The translations under genes and the position numbers were made by a program. From Bog-756 sp963812885 (GTDB lineage: Bacteria; Actinomycetota; Acidimicrobiia; Acidimicrobiales; RAAP-2): 64,000 nt of DNA. This document shows, piece after piece, positions 26,269 through 34,728 of this stretch; within the stretch, counting starts at the first letter, position 1; every line of letters starts with the position of its first letter. The stretch is from positions 1 to 64,000 of the forward strand of contig CAWEWZ010000011.1 of NCBI GenBank assembly GCA_963812885.1, given 5' to 3'. The notes beneath the pieces are model-generated. The model was not told where the DNA came from. It was given only the letters and a program-made list of their open reading frames with translations, and did no database searches.

Positions 26269-27552
26269 GTGAAGAGCTGGAGGCGACGGAGCGACGTCGG
26301 CGCACACCTCGGCAGGGTTGCCGTCAAGCTGGGAGTGGCCGTCGTGATCGGGGTCGGCGCGGCCGCCTGTGGCGGGGGCGGCGGCAGCACGGCCGGTACC
26401 GGCGCAACGGGTACGCCGATCACCCTCGCCATGATCACCTCGCTGACCGGACCCGGCTCCTCCGAGTTCAGCCAGGCCGCAGCCGGGTTCAATGCCCGGG
26501 TCGCGCTGCAGAACGCCGAAGGGGGGATCCACGGCCACAAGATCTCCGGTGTGGTCATCGACGATCAGACGAGTCCTACGGAGGTGGTCACGGCCGTCCA
26601 GGATGCACTCTCCAAGGGCGCCTTCGGCATCGTGTCGACCAGCCCGCTGTTCTTCCTGGCGGCCAAGTATCCGAACCAGCAAGGCGTCCCCGTGACAGGA
26701 GGATTCTTCGACGGACCGGAGTGGGGTGAGGCTCCCTACACGAACATGTTCGCCTCTGACGTCGGGAGTGTGGACCCGAAGTACCCGGTCAACACCTCCA
26801 TCGGGACATTCATGAAGAAGCACGGCGGGACCGTCGTCTGTTCCTATGGCTACGGGATCTCACCCTCATCGGCCCGATCGGCGGCGGGCACAGCCGACTC
26901 GTTCAAGCTGGCCGGCGGCAAGGTGGGGGTGCTCGATACCTCCATCCCATTCGGCTCGGTGGCGATGACAACGGTAGCCCTCGTGGCCAAGGGCAAGGGC
27001 TGCAACGCCTTCTACGCCGGGCTCGACGACAACTCCAACTTCGCCCTGGCCACGGCCCTCAAGCAGGCCGGCGTCAAACCCAAGGTGGTGGTCTTCCCCA
27101 CCGGGTACGAGCCGAGCCTGGTCGACTCCACATCCTGGAGTGCCGTACAAGGCGGCTACTTCAGCACGGAGTTCCGCCCGTTCCAGCTTCCGAACGCCGG
27201 GACGCGCCAGATGCAGGCCGCCCTGGTGAAGTACGAGCACTTCACCAACAAGCAGTTCCCCTCATTCAGCCAGTACGAATCGTGGCTCGGGGCGGACCTC
27301 ATGATCAAGGGTCTGGCATCGGCAGGAACGAATCCGACCCGAGCGGGAGTGATCCATGCTCTGCGCAGCCTGAAGAGTTACAACGGGAACGGCCTCGTGC
27401 CCCAGCCGATCGACTATTCGACGATCTTCGGACACGACCTGCCCCACCAGTGCAGTTGGTACATGCGGGCCGACCAGAGCGGATTCGTAGCCACCTCGAG
27501 CACGGCGACATGCGGGACCGACGTACCCGGAACGACAACGGCACAGTCCTGA
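26269..27552 (+). CDS. Branched-chain amino-acid-type ABC substrate-binding lipoprotein
   Basis: The 427-residue protein starts at GTG 26269 with GGGGGAGGA at good spacing. Its signal peptide ends in the lipobox GAAAC (about Cys30), followed by a Gly/Ser/Thr linker. The periplasmic-binding fold of the LivK/Peripla_BP_6 type starts ITLAMITSLTGPGSSEFSQA and includes GHKISGVVIDDQTSPTEVVT. It should capture a small polar or aromatic solute at the outer membrane face. No permease or ATPase genes are adjacent, so it either serves a remote transporter or acts as a sensor. Confidence 0.92.
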   Translation: MKSWRRRSDVGAHLGRVAVKLGVAVVIGVGAAACGGGGGSTAGTGATGTPITLAMITSLTGPGSSEFSQAAAGFNARVALQNAEGGIHGHKISGVVIDDQTSPTEVVTAVQDALSKGAFGIVSTSPLFFLAAKYPNQQGVPVTGGFFDGPEWGEAPYTNMFASDVGSVDPKYPVNTSIGTFMKKHGGTVVCSYGYGISPSSARSAAGTADSFKLAGGKVGVLDTSIPFGSVAMTTVALVAKGKGCNAFYAGLDDNSNFALATALKQAGVKPKVVVFPTGYEPSLVDSTSWSAVQGGYFSTEFRPFQLPNAGTRQMQAALVKYEHFTNKQFPSFSQYESWLGADLMIKGLASAGTNPTRAGVIHALRSLKSYNGNGLVPQPIDYSTIFGHDLPHQCSWYMRADQSGFVATSSTATCGTDVPGTTTAQS

Positions 27553-27646
27553 CCTGTCCTCGGCTGCGTGGGCCTCCTCGCCTGCCTGGATCGGCGCCGC
27601 CCGAGCTGATCTGGCCACCTTGGGCAGGGTGCGGTGGCGCCATCTG

Positions 27647-27997
27647 CTAGGTGCCAGTGGGCGGCTGCCGCAGGCCGATGTCGTTGCCGTCGGCGTCGCT
27701 GACCCTGGCGACGAGCAGTCCACGGCCCACGTCGGTCGGTTCTTGAGCCACCTTGGCCCCGGCGGCCTGGAGGGCGGCGAGGGTGGTGGAAAGGTCCTCG
27801 ACGTCGAAGAATGGGACCGGCCCGGTCATGCCTTGGTCGTGTCCATTGGGGACGAGACCGATTTCATCACCGTCGACGGAGAAGCCAACGTAGTAGGACG
27901 AGTCGACGTGAGGATCGCCGAACAGGGCGGCAAAGAGTGCCTTGGCCTTGTCGAGATCCTTCACCGGGTAGAGCACCGTATTGCATTGAACTGGCAT
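27647..27997 (-). CDS. VOC family protein under an ECF41-like promoter
   Basis: The 116-residue product starts MPVQCNTVLYPVKDLDKAKALFAALFG at ATG 27997, with GAGGAGA four bases upstream; longer in-frame starts run into the divergent sigma gene and are rejected. The second module is PVPFFDVEDLSTTLAALQAAGA, ending RVSDADGNDIGLRQ. It is divergent from a SigJ-like sigma factor, and its promoter carries the TGTCACA box recognised by that sigma class. It probably detoxifies or binds a small molecule in the response controlled by that sigma factor. Confidence 0.9.
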   Translation of the reverse strand: MPVQCNTVLYPVKDLDKAKALFAALFGDPHVDSSYYVGFSVDGDEIGLVPNGHDQGMTGPVPFFDVEDLSTTLAALQAAGAKVAQEPTDVGRGLLVARVSDADGNDIGLRQPPTGT

Positions 27998-28045
27998 GGG
28001 GTCTCCTCTTGTCACGTTTTGCCAGACATGTGGGTCAATGTATAT

Positions 28046-28072
28046 GACACCGGAACGCAGGAGAGTGTGACA
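28046..28072 (-). promoter_or_regulatory. ECF41-like promoter for the VOC gene
   Basis: On the minus strand TGTCACA (28072-28066), a 16-base spacer and TGTC (28049-28046) match the reported ECF41 promoter pattern TGTCACA-N16-CGTC in all but one base. It points toward the VOC gene, whose ATG is 49 bases downstream, and overlaps the start of the divergent SigJ-like gene (28074). Confidence 0.6.
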
Positions 28073-28073
28073 C

Positions 28074-28958
28074 GTGGACCAAACGGGATCGCTGGTGGAC
28101 CAGTTCGAAGCCGATCGGCCCCATCTCCGGGCCGTCGCCTTCCGGATCCTCGGCAACGTAGAGGAAGCCGACGATGCCCTGCAGGAGGCCTGGCTCCGGC
28201 TGTCGGCGGCCGATGCCGACGACATCGGGAACCTCACCGGGTGGTTGACCACCGTCGTCTCGCGGATCTGCCTCAACGTGCTTCGGAGTCGTCAACGTCA
28301 TCCCTCAGAATCGATCGATGACGCCGTCGACGCCGAGCGGTTCTCCTTGCGGGCCGCCGTCACGCCAGAGGATCAAGCCATCCTCGCCGACTCGATGGGC
28401 CATGCCCTCCTCATCGTGCTCGACAGACTCAACCCGGCCGAACGCATCTCCTTCGTGCTCCATGACATGTTCTCCGTCTCCTTCGAGGAGGTCGGCTGGG
28501 TCCTGGGCAAGTCCCCCGAAGCCTGTCGGCAGCTCGCCAGCAGAGCTCGCCGGCGGGTCCGCATCGCCGAGGACCCGGCCTCTGATCCGCAGCGGCAGCG
28601 CAAGGTGGTCGAGGCCTTTCTCGCCGCGGCAAAGACCGGCGACTTCCAGATGCTGCTCTCGCTCCTCAGCCCCGATGCCGAACTCGTGGCCGATCCGGCC
28701 GCAATCGCCATGGGCGCCCCGACCCGCCTGGTCGGACCCAACGACGTCGCTTCAAGGTTCTCCGGCGGGGCGAAGGCCGCCCGGTCGGCACTCCTCGACG
28801 GTCTCGCCGGGTTGGTGTGGGCGCAGGGCGGCACTCCGAAAGTGGCCTTCGACTTCACGGTGGTGGCGGGCAAGGTGACCAGGATCGAGATGATTGCCGA
28901 CGGGGACGTTCTCGAGGAGATCGACATCGAATACCTCGGTCGCGGAAGGCATCGGTAG
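28074..28958 (+). CDS. SigJ-like ECF sigma factor with SnoaL-like C-terminal domain (ECF41/ECF56 type)
   Basis: This is a 294-residue sigma factor starting at GTG 28074. Region 2 reads AVAFRILGNVEEADDALQEAWLRL; region 4 reads LDRLNPAERISFVLHDMFSVSFEEV, then SPEACRQLASRARRRV. The last 110 residues (VVEAFLAAAKTGDFQMLLSLL to IEMIADGDVL) form a SnoaL/NTF2-like extension, which in this class replaces an anti-sigma factor and regulates activity from within. The usual DGGGK and WLPEPL motifs of ECF41 are not obvious, so it may belong to the related ECF56 group. The divergent VOC gene is the likely target. Confidence 0.92.
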   Translation: MDQTGSLVDQFEADRPHLRAVAFRILGNVEEADDALQEAWLRLSAADADDIGNLTGWLTTVVSRICLNVLRSRQRHPSESIDDAVDAERFSLRAAVTPEDQAILADSMGHALLIVLDRLNPAERISFVLHDMFSVSFEEVGWVLGKSPEACRQLASRARRRVRIAEDPASDPQRQRKVVEAFLAAAKTGDFQMLLSLLSPDAELVADPAAIAMGAPTRLVGPNDVASRFSGGAKAARSALLDGLAGLVWAQGGTPKVAFDFTVVAGKVTRIEMIADGDVLEEIDIEYLGRGRHR

Positions 28959-29032
28959 GCACTCCGTCGGGTTCGATCGCCGGGTCGTCCACCGTTCCGA
29001 GAGCCACTGCACCATGCCGCGATCGTCCTTCC

Positions 29033-30445
29033 TCAATCGGCCCGTGCGGCCAGCCGTTGGAGGCAGTCATAGGCGGCGTACTTGTAGGCATCACTCAAGG
29101 TGGGCACGTCGAAGGTGGCATGGATGAAGTAATCGACCGTCCCGCCGAAGTGCAGGACGGCCTGGCCTTGATGCACCAACTCGGTTGCGCTCTCCCCCAC
29201 GATGTGGACTCCGAGCACCTTCCGGTCATCGGACCGGACGACCAGCTTGAGAATCCCTTCGGTGATCCCGGAGATGGCGGCTCGGCTGTTGTCCGAGAAC
29301 TTCGACACACCGGTCACGTAGTCGATGCCCTGGGACGCCGCCGTGTCCTCGGTGACGCCGACCATGGCGCACTCGGGAATCGAGTACACACCGAACGGGG
29401 TGAGGGGATCGACCGTCTCCTTGAAGGGGATGGCCAGGGCGTAGCACGCCGCCACCCGACCTTGCTCCATCGACGCCGATGCCAGGGCCGGAGGCCCGAT
29501 GACGTCGCCGGCCGCGTAGATTCCGGGGACGGTCGTCTGAAAGTGGTCATCGACGGTGATACGGCCTCGGGCGTCGGTACCTACGCCGGCCGCCGACAGG
29601 CCCAGTTCCTCGGTGTTGCCCATCCGGCCGGCGGCGAAGATGACCTTCTGCGGTCGGACCACCGTGCCTGCGCTGGTCTCCACCCGCAGTCCGCTGGCGT
29701 CACGGGTCACGTCGGCAACGCCCAGCCCGTGGTCCACATGCATGCCGAAGGACCGGAAGCACTGGGCCACCTGCTCGGAGCATTCGGAGTCCAGAAACGG
29801 TAGCAGTCGGTCACCCCGGTCGATCAGCGTGACCTCGGCACCGAGAGCCATGAAGATGGATGCGTACTCGCAGGCAACCGCACCTCCCCCGACGACCACC
29901 AGACTGGCCATCGGGCGTTCGAGGTCACGGGCCGATTCCGAATCCAACACGTCGGGATCGTCAAAGGGGATCCCCGGGGGATGGAAGGGTCTCGATCCGG
30001 TGGCGATGAGAACGACCGGAGCCCTCACCGTTCTGGCCGATCCACCACCCGACGGCCTGACAATGACGCTTCCTCCAGTGCCGAGGGCGGCAGAGCCGAC
30101 GATCAGCTCGACCTCATGGCGGCGCAGGTTCTCCCGCACGGATCTGCTCATCGTCCCGGCGACATCGACGGCCCGCGCCCGGAGTCGATCGATGGCCGCC
30201 TGGGGATGCAGATCGATGCTCTCACCGTAGATGTCGCGGCGTTGGAATCCCGTGAGGTAGAGAGCCGCTTCACGCATCGCCTTGGTGGTCAGAGCGCTAG
30301 CCGCCATGGCGCCGCCGAGCTCCGGTTCCCGCTCGACGACCGCCACACGCCTTCCGAAGTAAGCGGCTTGAGCGGCCGCCTTCTCCCCTGCCGGGCCGGC
30401 CCCGATCACCACCATGTCGAAATCGTCCTCCACTAGTGGGGCCAC
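29033..30445 (-). CDS. SthA-like FAD/NAD(P) oxidoreductase lacking the redox cysteines
   Basis: The 470-residue flavoprotein is in the dihydrolipoamide dehydrogenase superfamily. An FAD Rossmann fold begins DMVVIGAGPAGEKAA, the NAD(P) fold is SLVVVGGGAVACEYAS, and the second FAD motif is GIYAAGDVIG. The position of the usual CxxxxC disulfide reads GGAMAASALTTK, so both redox cysteines are missing. The C-terminal block (ATFDVPTLSDAYKYAAYD) resembles soluble pyridine nucleotide transhydrogenase. It likely interconverts NADH and NADPH or works as a quinone/NAD(P)H oxidoreductase, not as a lipoamide E3. It lies 30 bases downstream of a universal stress protein gene. Confidence 0.88.
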   Translation of the reverse strand: MAPLVEDDFDMVVIGAGPAGEKAAAQAAYFGRRVAVVEREPELGGAMAASALTTKAMREAALYLTGFQRRDIYGESIDLHPQAAIDRLRARAVDVAGTMSRSVRENLRRHEVELIVGSAALGTGGSVIVRPSGGGSARTVRAPVVLIATGSRPFHPPGIPFDDPDVLDSESARDLERPMASLVVVGGGAVACEYASIFMALGAEVTLIDRGDRLLPFLDSECSEQVAQCFRSFGMHVDHGLGVADVTRDASGLRVETSAGTVVRPQKVIFAAGRMGNTEELGLSAAGVGTDARGRITVDDHFQTTVPGIYAAGDVIGPPALASASMEQGRVAACYALAIPFKETVDPLTPFGVYSIPECAMVGVTEDTAASQGIDYVTGVSKFSDNSRAAISGITEGILKLVVRSDDRKVLGVHIVGESATELVHQGQAVLHFGGTVDYFIHATFDVPTLSDAYKYAAYDCLQRLAARAD

Positions 30446-30475
30446 CGCGCACCCGGGAGCCTGCAGCCGACCACC

Positions 30476-30919
30476 TCAGGTCGTCTTGGCGATGAGGACA
30501 TGGCAGTCTGCCCCGTGGGCGATCGAGTTCGGGACCGATCCGATCAACCGGTGGGTTCCCTGCATGCCCTTCGAACCGACCACGATGAGGTCGGCACTGA
30601 GATTCTTGGCCAGCTCGATCAAAGCATCGGCCGGAGCTCCGCAGACGGCATGGGTCTTGATCGTCACATCGGCCACTCCGGCGGCGGCGGCTTCCAGTAT
30701 GGAGTTCGCCGCATCCTGAACCTCCCTGGTCATATCGGGATCCCCGAGCACGGCAATCGATGAGCCGACCTGGGCCACCGGCGCGCCGGTCGGTGAGGCT
30801 TTGACGGCGTGGACCAGATGCAGCGCAGCCCGGTCTTCGCTTGCCAGCTTCACCGCCAGAGCAACCGCCTCGTTGGCTTGTTCGGAGCCGTCAGTCCCCA
30901 CCACGATCGTTGAAAACAC
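30476..30919 (-). CDS. Universal stress protein (UspA family)
   Basis: A single UspA domain of 147 residues starts at GTG 30919 (VFSTIVVGTDGSEQANEAV), with GAAAGG upstream; ATG 30937 is an in-frame alternative. The ATP-binding loop VGSKGMQGTHRLIGSVPNS matches G-x2-G-x9-G-S/T-x-N, so it is an ATP-binding type. Such proteins form dimers and modulate stress or energy metabolism. It is followed by the transhydrogenase-like gene on the same strand. Confidence 0.93.
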   Translation of the reverse strand: MFSTIVVGTDGSEQANEAVALAVKLASEDRAALHLVHAVKASPTGAPVAQVGSSIAVLGDPDMTREVQDAANSILEAAAAGVADVTIKTHAVCGAPADALIELAKNLSADLIVVGSKGMQGTHRLIGSVPNSIAHGADCHVLIAKTT

Positions 30920-31054
30920 GTCACAACCTTTCGCCACTCCCGGGAGGGCAGTAGAACGTTCTGGGCAGCTACGTTACCCTTCTCGATGACGAAGGATCGT
31001 TGCCAGCGGGACGCGGAGTCACGCTCTCGGGAGTCGACCTGAAGGGGTGTGCGA

Positions 31055-31810
31055 ATGGATGTGTCAACGGCGCCGACGAGGCCGAAGCCCTTTCCCGCAC
31101 TCGGTGCCTCCCCACGCCAGCAATTGGCCCTGTTGGCCCGCGTGCTGCATGTCGAGGGATACGACGACCACTTGGCCGGCCACATCACCTACCGGCAGCC
31201 GGATGGAAGCTTCCTGGTGAACCCGTTGGACCTGAGTTGGGACGAGCTCTGTGCCAGTGACCTGGCCACGATGGACTCCGAAGGCAACCAGACCGGCGGT
31301 CCCTGGATCATCTCCCCGGCAATCCAACTCCACGTCGTCTTGCACCGGCGTCGGGACACCGCGGGGGTGGTGATCCACAATCACCCAAGATGGGGGACGA
31401 TCTGGGCCGACAGTCACCGGATACCCCCGGTCTACGATCAGACCGGCGCCATGTACGGCGGCAGGATCGCCATCGACTCGTCCTACGCCGGTTCGGTCGA
31501 TCAAGGCGAGAGCGCCCGAAAAGTCGTCGACGCCCTCGGCTCGGCCGACGTGCTGCTCATGGTGAACCACGGGGTCCTGGTCATCGGCCGGGACATCAGC
31601 GAGGCGTATCTCCGCGCCGCCGTCATCGAGTGGCGCTGCCGCCAGGCCTGGCACGTGGAGGCTCTCGGCTCCGGTGTACCCATGCCCGACGAGGCGGCGA
31701 GCAGTTTCGGCGCCACGATCGCCGCGTCTGCGTCGAGGGGGAATTTCGACAATTGGTTCGCATCAGCGGCGCGACGTGTGATCCGGCGCGATCCCACCGT
31801 CCTCGACTGA
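31055..31810 (+). CDS. Class II aldolase/adducin family protein
   Basis: The 251-residue protein starts at ATG 31055 with AAGGGG 7 bases upstream. The fold signature is present: LARVLHVEGYDDHLAGHITYRQ near the N-terminus, HNHPRWGTIWA with the zinc-binding His-x-His pair near residue 110, and LLMVNHGVLVIGRDISEAYLRA with the third His near residue 170. Family members are zinc aldolases acting on fuculose- or ribulose-phosphate-like compounds, or decarboxylases. Located at the head of the catabolic island, it may cleave a hydroxy-keto intermediate, but this is inference. Confidence 0.9.
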   Translation: MDVSTAPTRPKPFPALGASPRQQLALLARVLHVEGYDDHLAGHITYRQPDGSFLVNPLDLSWDELCASDLATMDSEGNQTGGPWIISPAIQLHVVLHRRRDTAGVVIHNHPRWGTIWADSHRIPPVYDQTGAMYGGRIAIDSSYAGSVDQGESARKVVDALGSADVLLMVNHGVLVIGRDISEAYLRAAVIEWRCRQAWHVEALGSGVPMPDEAASSFGATIAASASRGNFDNWFASAARRVIRRDPTVLD

Positions 31811-31863
31811 CGCTCCGGGCGCTTCCCGTCCTGGTCGCAAGCGTTCACCATTTTCTGGTCTTG

Positions 31864-31879
31864 TACCGACCGGTCATCT
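31864..31879 (+). promoter_or_regulatory. TetR-type operator, site A
   Basis: TACCGACCGGTCATCT contains the ACCGGT centre and left arm of the repeated island palindrome. It lies 11 bases before the ATG of the acyl-CoA dehydrogenase gene, so it overlaps the expected core promoter and the transcript is likely leaderless. Confidence 0.55.
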
Positions 31880-31890
31880 ACGCTGCCGAC

Positions 31891-33039
31891 ATGGACCTTT
31901 CGCTGACCGAAGCCGAAGGCGACCTCGTCGAACTGTGCCGCGAATTCGCAACCAAGGAGATAGCCCCGCGGGCCCCCGCAGCCTGGGAGAAGGCCGAATG
32001 TCCGACCGATCTGCTCCGCGAGATGGGGCAGCTCGGATTGTTGGGCATGTTGGTCCCCGAGGAGTGGGGAGGGATCGGCATGACCACGGTGGGCTTCGTG
32101 GCCGCCATGGAGCAGATCGGCTTGGCCGACCAGTCGGTGGCCGCGGCATGGCAGGCCCACGTGACCATCGGTTCGCTGCCGCTGTACCTGTTCGGCAGCG
32201 ACACTCAACGCGAACGCTGGCTACGGCCGCTGGCCGAGGGACGTGTACTCGGCGCCTTCGGTCTGACCGAATCGGATGCAGGATCCGACACCCGTGGAAT
32301 CAGCACCCGGGCGGAACGGCAGGACGACGGATGGCTGATCAACGGAGGCAAGACATTCATCTCCAATGCCGGGACGGACATGTCGTTCGGCGTGACGCTC
32401 CTGGCCCGCACCGATCCCGCCGAGGACCGGGGGCCCACCTTCGGGAGCTTCGTCGTCGAGAAGGGCACCCCCGGCTTCACCATGGGACCGAAGATGCGGG
32501 GCATCGGCTGGCGAGGACTCGACACCCGTGAGCTGTACTTCGATGACGTGTGGGTACCCGACGATCATCTCATCGGTAGCCAGGACCTCGGTCTGAGCCA
32601 ATTCCTCGGAACCCTCGAGGTCGGGCGGATCTCCATCGCCGCGCTGTCACTGAGTCTCACCCAGGCGGTCCTCACCATGGCCACCCACTATGCCCGGCAA
32701 CGCAACCAGTTCGGCAAGCCGATCGCGAAGTTTCAGGCCGTGCAGTTCAAGCTGGCCGACATGGCGACCGAACTGGAGGCCGCTCGATGGCTCACGTATC
32801 GCGCCGCCTACCTGCGCGACGCCGGACAACCCTTCCTCAAAGAGGCCTCGATGGCGAAATTGAAGGCGAGCCGGGTGGCCACCCGGGCGGCGTCGGAGGC
32901 CGTCCAGATCCACGGGGGCATCGGCTACATGCTCGAGTCCCCGGTGGCTCGGTTCTACTGCGATTCCAAAGTGCTGGAGATCGGCGAGGGGACCAACGAG
33001 ATCCAACACATCGTCATCGCCCGCACCTTGGGTTGCTGA
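31891..33039 (+). CDS. Acyl-CoA dehydrogenase
   Basis: The 382-residue flavoenzyme starts MDLSLTEAEGDLVELCREFA at ATG 31891. It has the N-terminal helical domain, the FAD/substrate block AFGLTESDAGSDTRGIST, the beta domain (WLINGGKTFISNAG), and C-terminal QIHGGIGYMLESPVARFYCDSK followed by GEGTNEIQHIVIART. It removes two hydrogens from an acyl-CoA and passes electrons to ETF. The start is only 11 bases after operator A with no ribosome site, consistent with a leaderless mRNA. A much longer upstream frame overlaps the aldolase gene and is rejected. Confidence 0.95.
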   Translation: MDLSLTEAEGDLVELCREFATKEIAPRAPAAWEKAECPTDLLREMGQLGLLGMLVPEEWGGIGMTTVGFVAAMEQIGLADQSVAAAWQAHVTIGSLPLYLFGSDTQRERWLRPLAEGRVLGAFGLTESDAGSDTRGISTRAERQDDGWLINGGKTFISNAGTDMSFGVTLLARTDPAEDRGPTFGSFVVEKGTPGFTMGPKMRGIGWRGLDTRELYFDDVWVPDDHLIGSQDLGLSQFLGTLEVGRISIAALSLSLTQAVLTMATHYARQRNQFGKPIAKFQAVQFKLADMATELEAARWLTYRAAYLRDAGQPFLKEASMAKLKASRVATRAASEAVQIHGGIGYMLESPVARFYCDSKVLEIGEGTNEIQHIVIARTLGC

Positions 33040-33079
33040 GTCGGGCGACGACGAGGGCACACCCAATCCGCACCGCTGA

Positions 33080-33826
33080 CTACGGTGCCGAGTAACCGCC
33101 GTCCACCACCATCGCCGAACCCGTCGTCCAGCGGGAGGCGTCACCGGCGAGATACGAGTATGCGCCGACGAGGTCATCGGGAGTGCCGAGCCCGAGCGGA
33201 TGCTTGGCGGCCATGGCATCGATGGCGTCCCGAGGCAGGTCGGCATGTATCGCCGACACGAAGGTCCCCGGGCACACGCAGTTGACACGGATACCGTCGC
33301 GGGCGTATTCGACCGCCGCCACTTTGGCCAGCTGGATCACTGCGGCCTTCGTGGCGCAGTAGGGAGCGGCGTGCGACCAAGCGGTGAGGCCGGCGACCGA
33401 GGCTGTCAGGATGATCGAGCCCGACCCCTGAACGCGCATCGGGGGAACGGCGGCGCGGATGGCATTGACCGAACCCATGAGGTTGACCCGGATCGTTCGC
33501 TCCCAGTCCTCGGTCGTGAGATTGTGGATGCGGCCGTTCGGCGCCAGTACTCCGGCATTGCTGATCAGCACGTCGAGGTGCCCGAAGCGTTCGACAGCCA
33601 CCTCGACCACGGCCTCCACCTGCCCGATGTCGCTCACATCGGCCAACACCGTTTCGACAGATGCCCCGCTACCCGACACTCCTGCGACGGTCGCCTCCAG
33701 CGACTGGGCACTCAGATCACTCAGCACCAAATCGGTGAGAGGTTCGCGCGCCAGCGTGCCGGACAGTGCACTGCCGAGCGCTCCTCCGGCCCCAAGGATG
33801 GCGATGGCTCTGCGCTCCGTGCTCAT
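33080..33826 (-). CDS. Short-chain dehydrogenase/reductase (SDR)
   Basis: The 248-residue oxidoreductase starts at ATG 33826, with AAAGGGGAA upstream. The cofactor motif is ILGAGGALGSAL, a slight variant of TGxxxGxG. SNAG follows (LISNAGVLAPNG), then the active-site Ser and YCATK (Tyr and Lys four apart), and the usual C-terminal VVDGGYSAP. It interconverts a secondary alcohol and ketone with NAD(P). It lies downstream of another SDR gene on the same strand, 71 bases apart, probably in one operon reading away from operator B. Confidence 0.93.
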   Translation of the reverse strand: MSTERRAIAILGAGGALGSALSGTLAREPLTDLVLSDLSAQSLEATVAGVSGSGASVETVLADVSDIGQVEAVVEVAVERFGHLDVLISNAGVLAPNGRIHNLTTEDWERTIRVNLMGSVNAIRAAVPPMRVQGSGSIILTASVAGLTAWSHAAPYCATKAAVIQLAKVAAVEYARDGIRVNCVCPGTFVSAIHADLPRDAIDAMAAKHPLGLGTPDDLVGAYSYLAGDASRWTTGSAMVVDGGYSAP

Positions 33827-33897
33827 CAAGTTCCCCTTTCTCGGTGCCGGTCGCTCACCGGGCGATTCGACGTCGATCGTCCACCGGCCCGGCGTAT

Positions 33898-34677
33898 TCA
33901 GACAAGGAGATACCCGCCGTCCACGCTGAGCACGGTCCCGGTGACAAAGGCGGCGGCGTCGGAGGCAAGGAATTGGAAGGCGCCAGCCAGGTCGGAGGAC
34001 CGGCCCCAGCGCCTCAAGGCCGTATGACCCCGGATGGACTCGGCAATCCGCTCATTGCTCGTCCACGGCTCGGCCAGGGGCGAATCGAACCAACCGGGCG
34101 CCACGACGTTCACGGTGATGCCCGAAGAGGCCAGGTCGAGCGCCAACCCCTTGGCCATGCCCACCAGTCCGGCCTTGGAGGCGCTGTAGGCGGCCAGTCC
34201 CTCGAGGGGGCGCTCACCCAGCACCGATCCGGTGAAGATCAGCCGGCCACCGTCGCCCATCACCCGGGCCGCAGCACGGGCGCCGAGGAACGCCCCGGTC
34301 AGATTGACGTCGATCACGTCCCGCCACACCTCCGGAGCGGTACCGAGCGGGCCGGCCACGATCGGAGAGATCCCGGCGTTGCCGATCCAGACATCCACCC
34401 CGCCCCACTCGGCCACGGTGCCGTCGGCCACCGCCTCGTTGAAGTCGGCGTCCCGCACATCCCCACAGAACTGGAGCGTCGGCCCGGCAAGCGAGTCGGC
34501 CACCGATTTGAGATCACCCTCGGTCCGGGCCACGAGGGCCACGCTGGCCCCGGCGCTCGAGAACGCATGGGCGATCAATTCGCCGAGACCCCGCCCGGCC
34601 CCGGTCACCACCACACGCCTCCCCCTGACATCCCCGGCCCTGGGAAACGAGTCAGGTATCTCGATCTTTGCGCGCAT
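33898..34677 (-). CDS. Short-chain dehydrogenase/reductase (SDR)
   Basis: A 259-residue classical SDR begins at ATG 34677, with GGGGAAGGGCG just upstream. It has VVVTGAGRGLGELIA (cofactor glycines), WIGNAGIS, the serine of FTGSVLGE, YSASKAGLVGMAKGLA with the Tyr-x3-Lys pair, and VVAPGWFDSPLAEP. It probably oxidises a hydroxyacyl-CoA or ring alcohol. It is divergent from the fused E1 gene, with operator B lying between them, so both are likely repressed together. Confidence 0.94.
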   Translation of the reverse strand: MRAKIEIPDSFPRAGDVRGRRVVVTGAGRGLGELIAHAFSSAGASVALVARTEGDLKSVADSLAGPTLQFCGDVRDADFNEAVADGTVAEWGGVDVWIGNAGISPIVAGPLGTAPEVWRDVIDVNLTGAFLGARAAARVMGDGGRLIFTGSVLGERPLEGLAAYSASKAGLVGMAKGLALDLASSGITVNVVAPGWFDSPLAEPWTSNERIAESIRGHTALRRWGRSSDLAGAFQFLASDAAAFVTGTVLSVDGGYLLV

Positions 34678-34704
34678 CGCCCTTCCCCACAGTGGCACCG
34701 GGTC

Positions 34705-34724
34705 TGTACTGACCGTACAGTACA
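34705..34724 (+). promoter_or_regulatory. TetR-type operator, site B
   Basis: TGTACTGACCGTACAGTACA is a 20-base palindrome with perfect TGTACTG/CAGTACA arms, but a shifted centre (ACCGTA rather than ACCGGT). It occupies the short divergent region between the SDR (start 34677) and the E1 gene (GTG 34729). Confidence 0.6.
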
Positions 34725-34728
34725 CGAA

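Noticed and set aside
30952..30961. AGAACGTTCT palindrome as a LexA/SOS box
   Set aside because: The four-base spacer of the actinobacterial SOS box is absent and the neighbouring genes are not DNA-repair genes.
31390..31890. N-terminal extension of the first acyl-CoA dehydrogenase frame
   Set aside because: Overlaps the aldolase gene and is Arg-rich; family N-terminus begins at ATG 31891.
33766..34728. N-terminal extension of the fused E1 frame
   Set aside because: It is antisense to a clear SDR gene and is low-complexity; homology-like sequence starts only near 34729.
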